A stretch of 64,000 bases of DNA from Neopusillimonas maritima (lineage in GTDB: Bacteria > Pseudomonadota > Gammaproteobacteria > Burkholderiales > Burkholderiaceae_B): the NCBI RefSeq assembly GCF_040930455.2, contig NZ_CP170494.1; one strand, given 5' to 3'. Below the pieces are notes generated by a model that saw only the letters and a program-made list of their open reading frames with translations, made no database searches and was not told the DNA's origin. Both the position numbers and the translations under genes were made by a program. Shown here in pieces: positions 52,739 through 61,326 of the stretch (within the stretch, counting starts at the first letter, position 1; each line of letters begins with the position of its first letter).

Positions 52739-53665
52739 TCAAACCTCTTGAAATGGATGATGCTCGACCCAGTGACGCGCAATATCAGCGCGGCGACATA
52801 CCCACACACGATCATGACGCTGGATGTAGTCGAGAAAACGTTGTAAAGCCACAAAACGCCCTGGACGCCCGATTAAGCGGCAATGCAAGCCTATCGACAA
52901 CATCTTGGGCGTTTCCTCCCCTTCTGCATACAACACGTCGAAAGCATCTTTCAAGTAACTGAAGAAATGTTCACCGGTGTTGAAGCCCTGGGGGGTTGCA
53001 AAGCGCATGTCGTTGGTATCAAGCGTGTAAGGCACCACCAAATGGGGTTTAAGCGTCCCGTCTTGCCGTTCAACTTGTGTCCAGAACGGCAGGTCATCCC
53101 CGTAGTAATCAGAGTCGTAAAGAAATTGCCCCTCTTCCACTACCAGCCGACGGGTATTGGGGCTGTCGCGCCCGGTATACCAGCCCAACGGGTGTTCGCC
53201 CAATAAGGCGGTAATGACCTCTACACAGCGCTGCATATGCTCGCGCTCGATTGACTCAGGCATAGACTGATAATGAATCCAGCGATAGCCATGGCAGGCA
53301 ATTTCGTGGCCCAGCTCAACAAACGCCTGCGCTACCTCAGGGTGACGCTCAAGGGCCATGCCGACGCCGAAAACCGTTAAAGGCACTTTACGTTTTTCGA
53401 ATTCACGCAAAATACGCCATACGCCGGCACGCGAACCATATTCGTATATGGACTCCATTGACATATGGCGATCGGGATACGCCGCCGCCCCAACAATTTC
53501 CGACAGAAACTGCTCCGAAGCCGGATCGCCGTGCAACACACAGTTCTCACCGCCTTCTTCGTAATTCAGCACAAACTGAACCGCAATTTTGGCCTTGCCA
53601 GGCCATTGCGCATGTGGCACATTGCGACCATAACCGACCAGGTCACGGGGATACTCAACGGGCAT
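52739..53665 (-). CDS. puuE: Allantoinase PuuE (polysaccharide-deacetylase fold)
   Basis: Opens the ring of allantoin to allantoate. PuuE is the cofactor-independent type unrelated to the metal-dependent AllB. It has 308 residues with the family start YPRDLVGYGRNVPHAQWPG, VQFVLNYEEGGENCVLHG and the NodB-like core VPLTVFGVGMALERHPE, GHEIACHGYRWIHYQ. It begins nine bases after the gntR stop, so it is in the regulator's own transcript. Confidence 0.95.
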   Translation of the reverse strand: MPVEYPRDLVGYGRNVPHAQWPGKAKIAVQFVLNYEEGGENCVLHGDPASEQFLSEIVGAAAYPDRHMSMESIYEYGSRAGVWRILREFEKRKVPLTVFGVGMALERHPEVAQAFVELGHEIACHGYRWIHYQSMPESIEREHMQRCVEVITALLGEHPLGWYTGRDSPNTRRLVVEEGQFLYDSDYYGDDLPFWTQVERQDGTLKPHLVVPYTLDTNDMRFATPQGFNTGEHFFSYLKDAFDVLYAEGEETPKMLSIGLHCRLIGRPGRFVALQRFLDYIQRHDRVWVCRRADIARHWVEHHPFQEV

Positions 53666-53674
53666 GCAAGCTCC

Positions 53675-54439
53675 TTAACGTTTTACGGTAAATACCGACC
53701 AGGGATCGGGTTTACGAGTTTGGGTTTCCTCAACCCTATGCTCGCAATCTTCCAGGTGGTGACACATGGCCGCTATTGCCCCTTCGCGGTTGCCGGCCAG
53801 TAATAAATCTAGAATCTGGTCGTGCTCCATATACGAGCACGTGCTTGAACTGGGGGTGTCGTGAAACGCAATAATCAGTGTGGTCCGGCAACACAGCGCG
53901 TGCATGAACTCGGTAAGAACATGATTGCCCACCAGACGTGCCATCTTTACGTGAAACGCGTTCGACAACCGCAACCAGCTAATTCGATCACCTGTTTCAA
54001 ACGCCTCCTTTTCCTGGCGCACCATTTCCCGCAAAGGTTCCAGACGCGCGGACAAATCAGACATTTGCAGCAACTTGTCGATCAAAACACACTCCAGCGT
54101 TCTGCGTGCCTCGAAAACCTCTCGTGTCTCCGCTGGATCTGGTTGCCATACATACGCGCCTCTGTTCGGCAACAACACGACAATTTTGTCGTGCCCCAAC
54201 TGTGCCAGCGCCGCGCGCACGGTTGCACGCGAGCAACTGAAAATATCGCACAACGCCGATTCGGTCAGTTTTGCGCCAGGAAGCAAGCGCCGATCCATGA
54301 CGGCATCGAAAATTTCTGCGTAAACGCGGTCCACCTCAGAGACCCGCCCTATTTTTTGGCCGCGCCTTTCAAGCAGCGAAGACGCAGGCGGGGCGGTACT
54401 TTCCCCTTGCAGATCATCGTGTTGGTCTAAATAAAGCAT
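53675..54439 (-). CDS. GntR family (FCD) transcriptional regulator of purine catabolism
   Basis: A 254-residue regulator with an N-terminal winged helix (about residues 38-105; LTESALCDIFSCSRATVRAALAQL is the recognition region) and an all-helical FCD ligand domain with metal/ligand histidines (for example ...SWLRLSNAFHVKMARLVGNH and MCHHLEDCEHR). By position, first in gntR-puuE-uraD-alc-allA and divergent from hiuH-puuD, it most likely controls both, possibly with a purine intermediate such as allantoin or urate as effector. That is inference. A 16-bp palindrome in the divergent region is its likely site. Confidence 0.85.
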   Translation of the reverse strand: MLYLDQHDDLQGESTAPPASSLLERRGQKIGRVSEVDRVYAEIFDAVMDRRLLPGAKLTESALCDIFSCSRATVRAALAQLGHDKIVVLLPNRGAYVWQPDPAETREVFEARRTLECVLIDKLLQMSDLSARLEPLREMVRQEKEAFETGDRISWLRLSNAFHVKMARLVGNHVLTEFMHALCCRTTLIIAFHDTPSSSTCSYMEHDQILDLLLAGNREGAIAAMCHHLEDCEHRVEETQTRKPDPWSVFTVKR

Positions 54440-54481
54440 GCCCTTATTCGCCCCGGTCGTTGCATTTCACAAAATCACGTC

Positions 54482-54510
54482 TTGACAATTATTGGCTCTT
54501 AAAACAAAAT
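54482..54510 (+). promoter_or_regulatory. Putative hiuH-puuD promoter
   Basis: TTGACA (54482-54487), 17 bases, CAAAAT (54505-54510): a perfect -35 and a four-of-six -10. Transcription would begin near 54517, just before the palindrome. Confidence 0.65.
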
Positions 54511-54516
54511 CGTCAA
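54488..54516 (-). promoter_or_regulatory. Putative gntR-puuE-uraD-alc-allA promoter
   Basis: On the minus strand TTGACG (54516-54511), 17 bases, AATAAT (54493-54488): five-of-six matches in both hexamers. It faces and fully overlaps the hiuH promoter, so the two cannot be occupied by polymerase at the same time. Confidence 0.65.
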
Positions 54517-54519
54517 CAT

Positions 54520-54535
54520 AAATTGTTAACAATTT
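54520..54535. promoter_or_regulatory. 16-bp perfect palindrome, likely GntR operator
   Basis: AAATTGTTAACAATTT is a perfect palindrome just before the hiuH ribosome site (GGAGG at 54536-54540). It lies directly downstream of the predicted hiuH start point and upstream of the -35 of the gntR promoter. The TTGTnnACAA core resembles FCD-type GntR operators. Confidence 0.6.
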
Positions 54536-54544
54536 GGAGGATTC

Positions 54545-54895
54545 ATGGGAAAACTATCCACCCACGTACTCGATACCATGCATGGAGGCCCGGCTGAGGG
54601 CGTCAAAATTGAGCTGTACGCTGCCGGCGAAACCCGGAAACTCCTGAAAACAGACACGACCAACGCCGACGGTCGTTGCGACACCCCGTTACTCGGCCCG
54701 GATGAAATTCAGGCAGGGGTGTACGAAATCGTTTTTCACGCGGGCGACTACTTTGCCGCCAGAGGCGTGGTGATGCCCAATCCTCGGTTTGTCGATCAAG
54801 TCGTTATCCGGTTCGGCATCGCAAACCCCAAAGAAAACTATCACGTCCCCCTGGTGGTCACCCCCTGGACATACTCCACTTATCGCGGCAGCTAA
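54545..54895 (+). CDS. hiuH: 5-hydroxyisourate hydrolase
   Basis: Transthyretin-like enzyme that opens 5-hydroxyisourate to OHCU. It has 116 residues with the N-terminal LSTHVLDTMHGGPAEGV (active-site His), the middle DGRCDTPLLG, and the diagnostic C-terminal tetrapeptide YRGS, all needed for hydrolase rather than hormone-binding function. No signal peptide. GGAGG lies four bases upstream. It is followed 39 bases later by puuD, whose product makes its substrate. Confidence 0.96.
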   Translation: MGKLSTHVLDTMHGGPAEGVKIELYAAGETRKLLKTDTTNADGRCDTPLLGPDEIQAGVYEIVFHAGDYFAARGVVMPNPRFVDQVVIRFGIANPKENYHVPLVVTPWTYSTYRGS

Positions 54896-54934
54896 TGCAC
54901 GCCTCGCCCGTCCCCAATCTCGGAAAATAAAATC

Positions 54935-56212
54935 ATGGAAGCCTACCTGGTCGAATTCGGAAACTTGCTGTTGCGCTGGTTGCATGTTATTGCCGCCATA
55001 GCCTGGATTGGTGAGTCAATTTACTTCGTCATGCTCGACAATAGCCTGAAAACGCCCACCGACGACGCGGTAAAAAAGCGCGGTGTTCTGGGTGAAATGT
55101 GGGCTGTACATGGCGGCGGTTTTTATCACAACCAGAAGTACATGACCGCACCAGCCGAGTTGCCGAAAGATCTGCATTGGTCATTTTGGAAGGCTTACAC
55201 CACCTGGCTGTCGGGTTTTGCCCTTTTCGTCATTATGTATATGTCGAACCCGGCTTTCTATTTGGCCAATCCATCCAGCCCATGGGAATGGGTGCGCGAA
55301 CTATCAGGGTGGCAAGTTAACGTTATCGCCATCCTTTTCCTCATCGCCGGATGGGTCGTTTACGATCAGCTCTGCCGGCGCATCAGCCCCAACATGGAGC
55401 GCGACGGCATATTAAGTATCGGCGTCGCCGTCATGATGGTGATTGTTGCTTACCTCAGCGTACATATTTTCCAGGGGCGCGCGGCTTTTCTCATGACAGG
55501 TGCGGTCATGGCCACCGCCATGTCGGCTAACGTGTTCTTCTGGATCATTCCCGGTCAACGTCGCATGGTTAACGCCATGAAAAAAGGCGAAACGCCGAAC
55601 CCCCTTGACGGCAAGAGGGGCAAACAGCGTTCGGTTCACAACACCTATTTCACGCTGCCTGTTGTGTTCCTGATGCTAAGCAACCACTACTCCTTCACCT
55701 ATACCAGTCCATACGCCTGGATCATCATGAGCCTGTTCATTTTTTCAGGTGCGACGATTCGCCAGTATTTTGTATTGCGGCATCTGGGTCAAAACAAAAT
55801 CGCGTATCCAATAGTCGGCATAGCATTGCTTATTGTGATTGCATTCCTTGCCGCACCGGCAAGCAAGCAGTCTGCGCCCGGGAATCAACCCACCACGAAC
55901 TCGCAAGTTGCAAACCCAGTCGCCCAGGGTACGGCCAATAACACCGGTGGTAATAATGAATCCATTGCAAACAGCGAAATGGCTCGGGTAATGGAAATCG
56001 TGGAAGCCCGCTGCGTGCAATGCCACGCAGCGCAGCCCACACAAGCAGGGTTCGCGTCGGCACCTGCCGGTATCGCCCTGGAAACAGAACAGCAGGTAAT
56101 GGCCAACCCCGCACTCATCAAACAGGTCACTGTTAGCGGCTACATGCCATTGGCCAATATGACGAAAATGACCGATGAGGAGCGCGAATTCATTGCCAAC
56201 TGGACCCCGTGA
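54935..56212 (+). CDS. puuD: Membrane urate oxidase PuuD with cytochrome c domain
   Basis: An integral membrane urate hydroxylase/oxidase that passes electrons from urate to the respiratory chain instead of making hydrogen peroxide. It has 425 residues: about eight membrane segments (residues 1-310) in the DUF989-type domain, beginning MEAYLVEFGNLLLRWLHVIA, a Gln/Asn/Pro linker, and a C-terminal class I cytochrome c domain with CVQCH at 360-364 and a probable Met ligand in GYMPLANMTKMT. Its product feeds HiuH and UraD. Confidence 0.95.
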   Translation: MEAYLVEFGNLLLRWLHVIAAIAWIGESIYFVMLDNSLKTPTDDAVKKRGVLGEMWAVHGGGFYHNQKYMTAPAELPKDLHWSFWKAYTTWLSGFALFVIMYMSNPAFYLANPSSPWEWVRELSGWQVNVIAILFLIAGWVVYDQLCRRISPNMERDGILSIGVAVMMVIVAYLSVHIFQGRAAFLMTGAVMATAMSANVFFWIIPGQRRMVNAMKKGETPNPLDGKRGKQRSVHNTYFTLPVVFLMLSNHYSFTYTSPYAWIIMSLFIFSGATIRQYFVLRHLGQNKIAYPIVGIALLIVIAFLAAPASKQSAPGNQPTTNSQVANPVAQGTANNTGGNNESIANSEMARVMEIVEARCVQCHAAQPTQAGFASAPAGIALETEQQVMANPALIKQVTVSGYMPLANMTKMTDEEREFIANWTP

Positions 56213-56256
56213 GCTCCTCTGAAGCAAACAATCTAATACCATTAGCCGGCTGAAGC

Positions 56257-57330
56257 TTAACCAACACACATATAACCCCGGGTTCGGCCCGCGCCTGCAT
56301 CAACGCCGCTGTCTGCAATACGCACTGCGGTATAACTAGTGGGACAAGTGCAGGCGCCGGTTACCGGGTTCATGGTATCCATGGTGCAACCGGTCGAACT
56401 ATTCACCGAAAAACCGCCTCCCCCCACCCCGCCGGCCGACACCCAGCGCATTCCCCGACACACAAGCAAACCACCAAAATTTTCCCGGGCCACCAGTCCG
56501 TCCTCTGAACAAGGCGCCTGAGCAAAAGCCCGATGCCCCAACCATAGTGTATCGGCCGCTCGCAAGGATTCCTCCGTCGTTACCGTACCTTGGACCGAGA
56601 GTGTCGCTTGAAACTGGGGATCCCGTTCATCCTTCACCTTCAGAAAATCCATGGCCTGGGTTTGTTCAACCGTCACGGCCATAGCCACCGCGCCAACCGG
56701 CAACGCCGTCATGCCCATTTCCGGGGGATTCGAAAACTCAAAACCTGCACCCGCAATCCGATTTGGTGAAGCGGCAAACACGGCCCCGCCTTCACCTCGC
56801 GCGGCAAGTATCCATTGAGCTTGCATGGCAGCATAGTCAGCGGAGCCGATTTCGGGCATCAATGCCCCTTCTGTATAAATTAGCGCCTGTAAATCACAGT
56901 CTTGTCCTGGGCACGTGCCGGAACGAAGAATGCGCAACGCCAGCGCGGGACCAGATGCAAATCGCGCAGGAAACCCCTGGGGCAACAATGCTTGATTAAT
57001 AAGCTCAGATATCGTGGGCCGGGCCCAATTGTCGTAACCCTCCGCGTTCAATGCAGTCGCACTTTCAGCCATACGAATCGTCGAACCATGCCTAGCCAAA
57101 TAATGCGCCGCCGCTGTTTTGGCAGTTCGCATCCAGCTTGCCGACGACTGTGCGACTGAATCGTTTATGCGATTAACCCACATGTCAGCCGCCCATACGG
57201 CCAACAATGTTGAGATCAAGGCGGCAACAATCAGTTCCAGCAACGCAAATCCGCGATAATCAGTTTCACGCTGCCATGCCTGAGCATTGGACCTAACCTG
57301 CGATGAACACAAAATCATTAACATCACCAT
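56257..57330 (-). CDS. pilV: PilV-like type IVb minor prepilin
   Basis: A tip-adhesin-type prepilin of the R64 thin-pilus class. I place the start at the ATG 57330, with GGAG seven bases upstream; the frame extends further upstream into pilS without a site. That gives 357 residues. The prepilin cleavage site is RG/FALLELIVA (Gly27/Phe28, Glu at +5), followed by a hydrophobic helix. The C-terminal third is rich in Cys (CTMDTMNPVTGACTC, CVG end). It overlaps pilS by 38 bases. No shufflon repeats or recombinase gene are seen after it. The next gene, puuD, converges 44 bases away. Confidence 0.8.
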   Translation of the reverse strand: MVMLMILCSSQVRSNAQAWQRETDYRGFALLELIVAALISTLLAVWAADMWVNRINDSVAQSSASWMRTAKTAAAHYLARHGSTIRMAESATALNAEGYDNWARPTISELINQALLPQGFPARFASGPALALRILRSGTCPGQDCDLQALIYTEGALMPEIGSADYAAMQAQWILAARGEGGAVFAASPNRIAGAGFEFSNPPEMGMTALPVGAVAMAVTVEQTQAMDFLKVKDERDPQFQATLSVQGTVTTEESLRAADTLWLGHRAFAQAPCSEDGLVARENFGGLLVCRGMRWVSAGGVGGGGFSVNSSTGCTMDTMNPVTGACTCPTSYTAVRIADSGVDAGAGRTRGYMCVG

Positions 57331-57901
57331 GTTCGCACTCCGACTCAGTTTCAATAGCGCTATACGGTGTAGACGCATCTTTAATCGTGACTCCGGCAAC
57401 AGTCATCGTCTTGGACACTCTTTGCATAATCGAAGCAATCGATGGGCAAGCCACGTGACTGACATTCGACAAAGAAATTGAAAACGCCGCCCCCAGATCT
57501 TCCGCCTGCACACTTACTACACCATCTGTGCCCAGGCCGTGAGCGACAACCGTAGTCGCGTCCGCCCCGGAAACAGAAAACAGCCCTGAGTCTCCGACCA
57601 TCCTGGCAAAACTGGCTGTGGTAATCGCGTTATATGGTTCGGCGCTTCCTGAGGAAGCATTCACCTGGGTATGTAAAACGAAACGCGCCAGTTCCTCTCC
57701 GACCTTGGGAACTTTATTCTCAACTAAATAATTGCCTATGGCCGGAATACCGATAATGGCCAGCAACAGAACAATAGCGGTGACAACCGCAACTTCCACC
57801 AGAGAAAAACCACGTTGAAAACGCAGTACCGCAGGCGTTAAACCGTCTGCTTTCGTTGATGATCTCGAGCAGAAAAGAGAAAAAGTCATTGCATTCGACA
57901 T
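57293..57901 (-). CDS. pilS: PilS-like type IVb major prepilin
   Basis: The likely main pilin of this locus. It has 202 residues with a long leader of 31 residues, cleaved at QRG/FSLVEVAVV (Gly31/Phe32, Glu at +5), then a hydrophobic helix and a globular part. Two C-terminal cysteines (in HVACPSIA and SECEHGD) probably close a disulfide-bonded loop as in type IVb pilins. The long leader is the class IVb mark. AGGAG lies seven bases before the ATG. It lies 55 bases after pilR. Confidence 0.85.
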   Translation of the reverse strand: MSNAMTFSLFCSRSSTKADGLTPAVLRFQRGFSLVEVAVVTAIVLLLAIIGIPAIGNYLVENKVPKVGEELARFVLHTQVNASSGSAEPYNAITTASFARMVGDSGLFSVSGADATTVVAHGLGTDGVVSVQAEDLGAAFSISLSNVSHVACPSIASIMQRVSKTMTVAGVTIKDASTPYSAIETESECEHGDVNDFVFIAG

Positions 57902-57956
57902 AAAACCACTCCTGTAAGAATAAAACCGCCAATTGATTAGGCACTGCGAAAGAAAC

Positions 57957-59060
57957 TCAATGGGCTGAGTAATAAACCATCAGCGCCCGACGCAAGTCAT
58001 CGATTGCGGCGTAATGCCAAAGACCCAGCGCCAACAACCCGATTGCGCACGCCAAAAGCACCAGCCAGCGCAAACCTGCGATCTGAAGACGAACCGTTCC
58101 CAACATTTGCTGTTCAAGCCTTTGCCGCGTCAGAATCAACGCTTGCGCCAGGCTGCGCGCCATGGTCATGTCTTCCAGATACCAAAGCAGCTCTCGATCG
58201 AGCAGCCCTGTATCAAGCGATCGGGCGCCCACGACCCCCGCATCAATCCGGGCCAGCATCCGGCACAAATGTTCTTCCATCCATGGCGTTGAGCCGGCTC
58301 GCAACGCCTCAATGGCCGTGCGCAACTGCACCGAACCTTTCCCGTCTGCCTCAAGCAAAACGACCAATACGGCCAAAAAACGCATGGCTTGCGCCAGGCG
58401 ATACAATCGCCACAACAAACTGGCGTCCAAGATCCCCCTAAAAGACCCGACCAGGTTGGAAAGTGACCAAACAACGAGCCACATGAGAATGCATAGGAAA
58501 ACGGGCACAAGCCACCAAAACTGCTCAACGTATTCCGCGAATCTGAACAAGGCACTTGCAGTCGCCCCGTAGTACTCAAGAGGCAAGCTACTGAAAACCT
58601 GCTGCAACCTCGGTACCGTAAACAGCGGCATAGCAATAGTCATGCCAAGCAGCACTAATACGGCAATCAACGCGGGCAACGCCCCTGCCCACATCATGCG
58701 GCGTATCGATTCAATTAATCGGCATGCGTGTGCCAGATCACTCAAACTGTTAATCAGCGGACGGTTCCCGGAACGTTGCGCAGCACGCAGTACCACACAC
58801 TCCGATGGTGGAAAGTGTGCTTGCCACGTTTCCGATACGTCGCCGCCTGTAAGCGGGTAACGTCGTGCCCAATGAGCAGACAAATATCCACGAGCCGTTC
58901 TCAAACCATAACGATCCGCATCTCGTTCAAAAATTTCTTTTAGCGTCACGCGGCCTTGCGACCCCGTTAACAAACACGACAAGTACTCGTAATAATCGGC
59001 GCGCTGATGATGAAAACGCCACGCCATGAATCTCAACATGCTGTTATGTGCAAACCTCAT
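57957..59060 (-). CDS. pilR: PilR-like type IV pilus platform protein (GspF/PilC family)
   Basis: The inner-membrane platform of the pilus machine, 367 residues from the ATG at 59060, whose ATGA overlaps the pilQ stop; a GTG three codons earlier was not preferred. Three membrane segments are visible (about ALPALIAVLVLLGMTIAMPLF, WWLVPVFLCILMWLVVW and WLVLLACAIGLLALGLW), separated by cytoplasmic helical domains of the T2SS-F type. It has the usual topology of R64 PilR, slightly divergent. Assignment rests on the family fold and position between the ATPase and the pilin. Confidence 0.82.
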   Translation of the reverse strand: MRFAHNSMLRFMAWRFHHQRADYYEYLSCLLTGSQGRVTLKEIFERDADRYGLRTARGYLSAHWARRYPLTGGDVSETWQAHFPPSECVVLRAAQRSGNRPLINSLSDLAHACRLIESIRRMMWAGALPALIAVLVLLGMTIAMPLFTVPRLQQVFSSLPLEYYGATASALFRFAEYVEQFWWLVPVFLCILMWLVVWSLSNLVGSFRGILDASLLWRLYRLAQAMRFLAVLVVLLEADGKGSVQLRTAIEALRAGSTPWMEEHLCRMLARIDAGVVGARSLDTGLLDRELLWYLEDMTMARSLAQALILTRQRLEQQMLGTVRLQIAGLRWLVLLACAIGLLALGLWHYAAIDDLRRALMVYYSAH

Positions 59061-60760
59061 GAATTGCACCTGCGTATCTGTCGTAATCGGCGCTCTGTTT
59101 CAAATGCATGAAAACGCGTTTCGATGTCACGCGGATCCACCAAACCCTGAAATACTTTTTGCATAGCGACGGCAAACGCGCCATCTTCCTGGGATATTTG
59201 CAAAGTGTCATAATTCGCCGACCTCAATGCCTGGTAGTACCCATTAGTCAGAGCAGGCTCCAAACAATGTGCGGCGACGGTACGCCCTGAATAACCCGAT
59301 AACTCAGGCAAATGGCGGTTAATGCAGTTGGGGCAACCATTGGGGTTGCGGAACTTCAACGCACTAATACTTCCTTCAAACAAATGCTGAATCAGGTCCA
59401 ACATTGCAGCGGGTAGTGTTTTTATTTTCGTGGCGGGTAATGCACACTCCCGACAGAGTGTCGGCAACAGCACCTGATAAACGAGCATTTTCAACACACC
59501 TGGGGTGGCCAGGAAGTCTCTCGGCACACCAACAGAAGACGATGCCAAACGCTCCCCCGCAAGCAAGGCCGATGCTGCGTGAGTGGTGCTATACACACTT
59601 ACGCCGGAACTCGCCAGGTCAACGAAAGCCCGGCCGGTTTCCAAGTCACGAATTTCGCCCAACAATACATCCGTCATGGCCGATCGCTTCAATGCCATTA
59701 GTTTTGTGACAAAACGACTACCAGAAAGTGTGTCGACATCGCGCGCAATTGCACTTTGAACCGCACGAGGTATTAAATATTCAACGGGATCCTCCAGTGT
59801 CATCACTTTGCGATGTGCGGGAATAGCCGCCATCAAAGTGGCCAGCGTAGTTGACTTGCCCGACCCTACACTTCCTGCGAATAGAATCGCGCCGCCTTCG
59901 GATGTGGCCACCCGCTCTATTTGATTGACCTGATCCGGCAGATACCCCAGTTTCAACAAATCATTCTGAGGCGCAATCTGATCACGCAACAACAAACGCA
60001 AACACACGCTGGGTCCACGCTCGGCAGCCATCGAGGCCCAGCGTAATAACACCCGCCTCCCCCCAACTACTCGACTCATGGCGCCCTGTTGTTCCGCCAG
60101 TGGATCGAATACCGCCCCATTGCCGGCCCGAATGTCCATCCAGGCAACTGCAACCATATCCATCAAGTTAGCAGTTGATATTCCGCAGAAACGTTCGGGC
60201 ATCACGTAACGACCGGCAATCGTGAAACGAACCTCCGACTCGGGAGCATCCAGAAAAATATTGATGTGCACATCACTGGCCTGATTAACCACGCCCCATT
60301 CGACCATGTCCTGAAACGCGGCAGCCAGCGTCGTCGTCCGATATGCGCCGTCGACCGCGCTATTCAACACAGCGACTGCTCCGAGCGCTTGCCCACGTGC
60401 GATTGCCATTAACATAGTCGCCGACACGACATAACGTTGCGGCTCAGCCAGTTCGTAACCGCTTGCGCTTAAACGCCGAGCCAGCTCGTCTGCCTGGTCG
60501 CCGGCCACATCGGCAGCCAGTGCCAGCAAAACCACTTTATTATCGGCACGTAGCACCGGGCAGATCCGATTGGCTAAAGCATCTACTTCCAGATCTTTAA
60601 CCAGCGTTCGCACAAGCGCCGGAGACAAGGCCCTTAGTGCATCAAAATTAGATAATTCAATCGCTCGACTGACGTCAAAACGCTCGAAACAGACAGGCTC
60701 CGATACTTCGAAGCCCGGCAAAACAGCATATTTGCGCTTGCCTCGCAAAAACAGACTCAT
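59057..60760 (-). CDS. pilQ: PilQ-like type IV pilus assembly ATPase
   Basis: Hexameric cytoplasmic ATPase of the GspE/PilB family that powers pilus assembly. It is 567 residues from the ATG at 60760; the upstream frame in pilP was rejected. The Walker A box is GSVGSGKSTT, the Asp box TLEDPVEY and the Walker B/His region LLGEIRDLETG. A zinc-type set CRECALPATK and CPNCINRH lies near the C terminus. It overlaps pilP by four bases. It is called PilQ for R64 usage; it is not the outer-membrane secretin that type IVa systems call PilQ. Confidence 0.88.
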   Translation of the reverse strand: MSLFLRGKRKYAVLPGFEVSEPVCFERFDVSRAIELSNFDALRALSPALVRTLVKDLEVDALANRICPVLRADNKVVLLALAADVAGDQADELARRLSASGYELAEPQRYVVSATMLMAIARGQALGAVAVLNSAVDGAYRTTTLAAAFQDMVEWGVVNQASDVHINIFLDAPESEVRFTIAGRYVMPERFCGISTANLMDMVAVAWMDIRAGNGAVFDPLAEQQGAMSRVVGGRRVLLRWASMAAERGPSVCLRLLLRDQIAPQNDLLKLGYLPDQVNQIERVATSEGGAILFAGSVGSGKSTTLATLMAAIPAHRKVMTLEDPVEYLIPRAVQSAIARDVDTLSGSRFVTKLMALKRSAMTDVLLGEIRDLETGRAFVDLASSGVSVYSTTHAASALLAGERLASSSVGVPRDFLATPGVLKMLVYQVLLPTLCRECALPATKIKTLPAAMLDLIQHLFEGSISALKFRNPNGCPNCINRHLPELSGYSGRTVAAHCLEPALTNGYYQALRSANYDTLQISQEDGAFAVAMQKVFQGLVDPRDIETRFHAFETERRLRQIRRCNS

Positions 60761-61326
60761 GGCGTCTCCCCTGCATCGGCATCCATGCACACATGTTGCG
60801 ACTTTCCCTGACGAACCAACGTCAAACAACGGCCCTTCATCCCAACAAGACGATAAACAGTTTCGCCAGACGTCACCCCCACGGGCAATGCTTTTCCATT
60901 GATGTAAGTTAGGGTGCGTGTACCCGCCTGTACTTCCGCCACCAGTTTGCTGCCGGTACCGTAAAGCGCAGTCAAACGTACTTTTGAAAGAGGCAACTCC
61001 AGGCGAGATGCCATACCACCAGACGCTTTTTTTGTCTGCTCCAAACGTGCCGACTGTTGGCGCGCATGAGCCAACACCATGGCCATTTCCATTCTCATCA
61101 ACGCACGTACAGATACCAACTCTTCGGTCATTGTGTTGTTATCGGTCGCGACATTCTCCGTTGTCGTGATGCCTGCCGCGGCGGTTTTCTCCGTAACCCG
61201 ACCGGCTTCACCCAAATTAATCGTCTGCGCGTGCGCACAAACATTCAACAAAAACAACGAGGCAAACACTATCAATACGCGGCGCTTCAGAAAACACGCG
61301 CACAGCAATTCATTCAATACGTTCAT
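60757..61326 (-). CDS. pilP: PilP-like type IVb pilus biogenesis protein
   Basis: A 189-residue exported protein from the ATG at 61326, overlapping the pilO end by 17 bases. A signal-anchor or signal peptide (VLIVFASLFLLNVCAHAQ) ends near residue 34; then comes a helical middle with RALMRMEMAMVLAHARQQSARLEQ and a small beta domain. By position and size it matches PilP of the R64 pilus, probably an inner-membrane or periplasmic coupling factor. Sequence recognition alone is weak. Confidence 0.65.
   Translation of the reverse strand: MNVLNELLCACFLKRRVLIVFASLFLLNVCAHAQTINLGEAGRVTEKTAAAGITTTENVATDNNTMTEELVSVRALMRMEMAMVLAHARQQSARLEQTKKASGGMASRLELPLSKVRLTALYGTGSKLVAEVQAGTRTLTYINGKALPVGVTSGETVYRLVGMKGRCLTLVRQGKSQHVCMDADAGETP

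Noticed and set aside
56213..56256. Possible shufflon or recombinase site after pilV.
   Set aside because: The gap to puuD is only 44 bases. No repeated conserved sites of the sfx type or inverted cassettes are seen there or in the pilV end.
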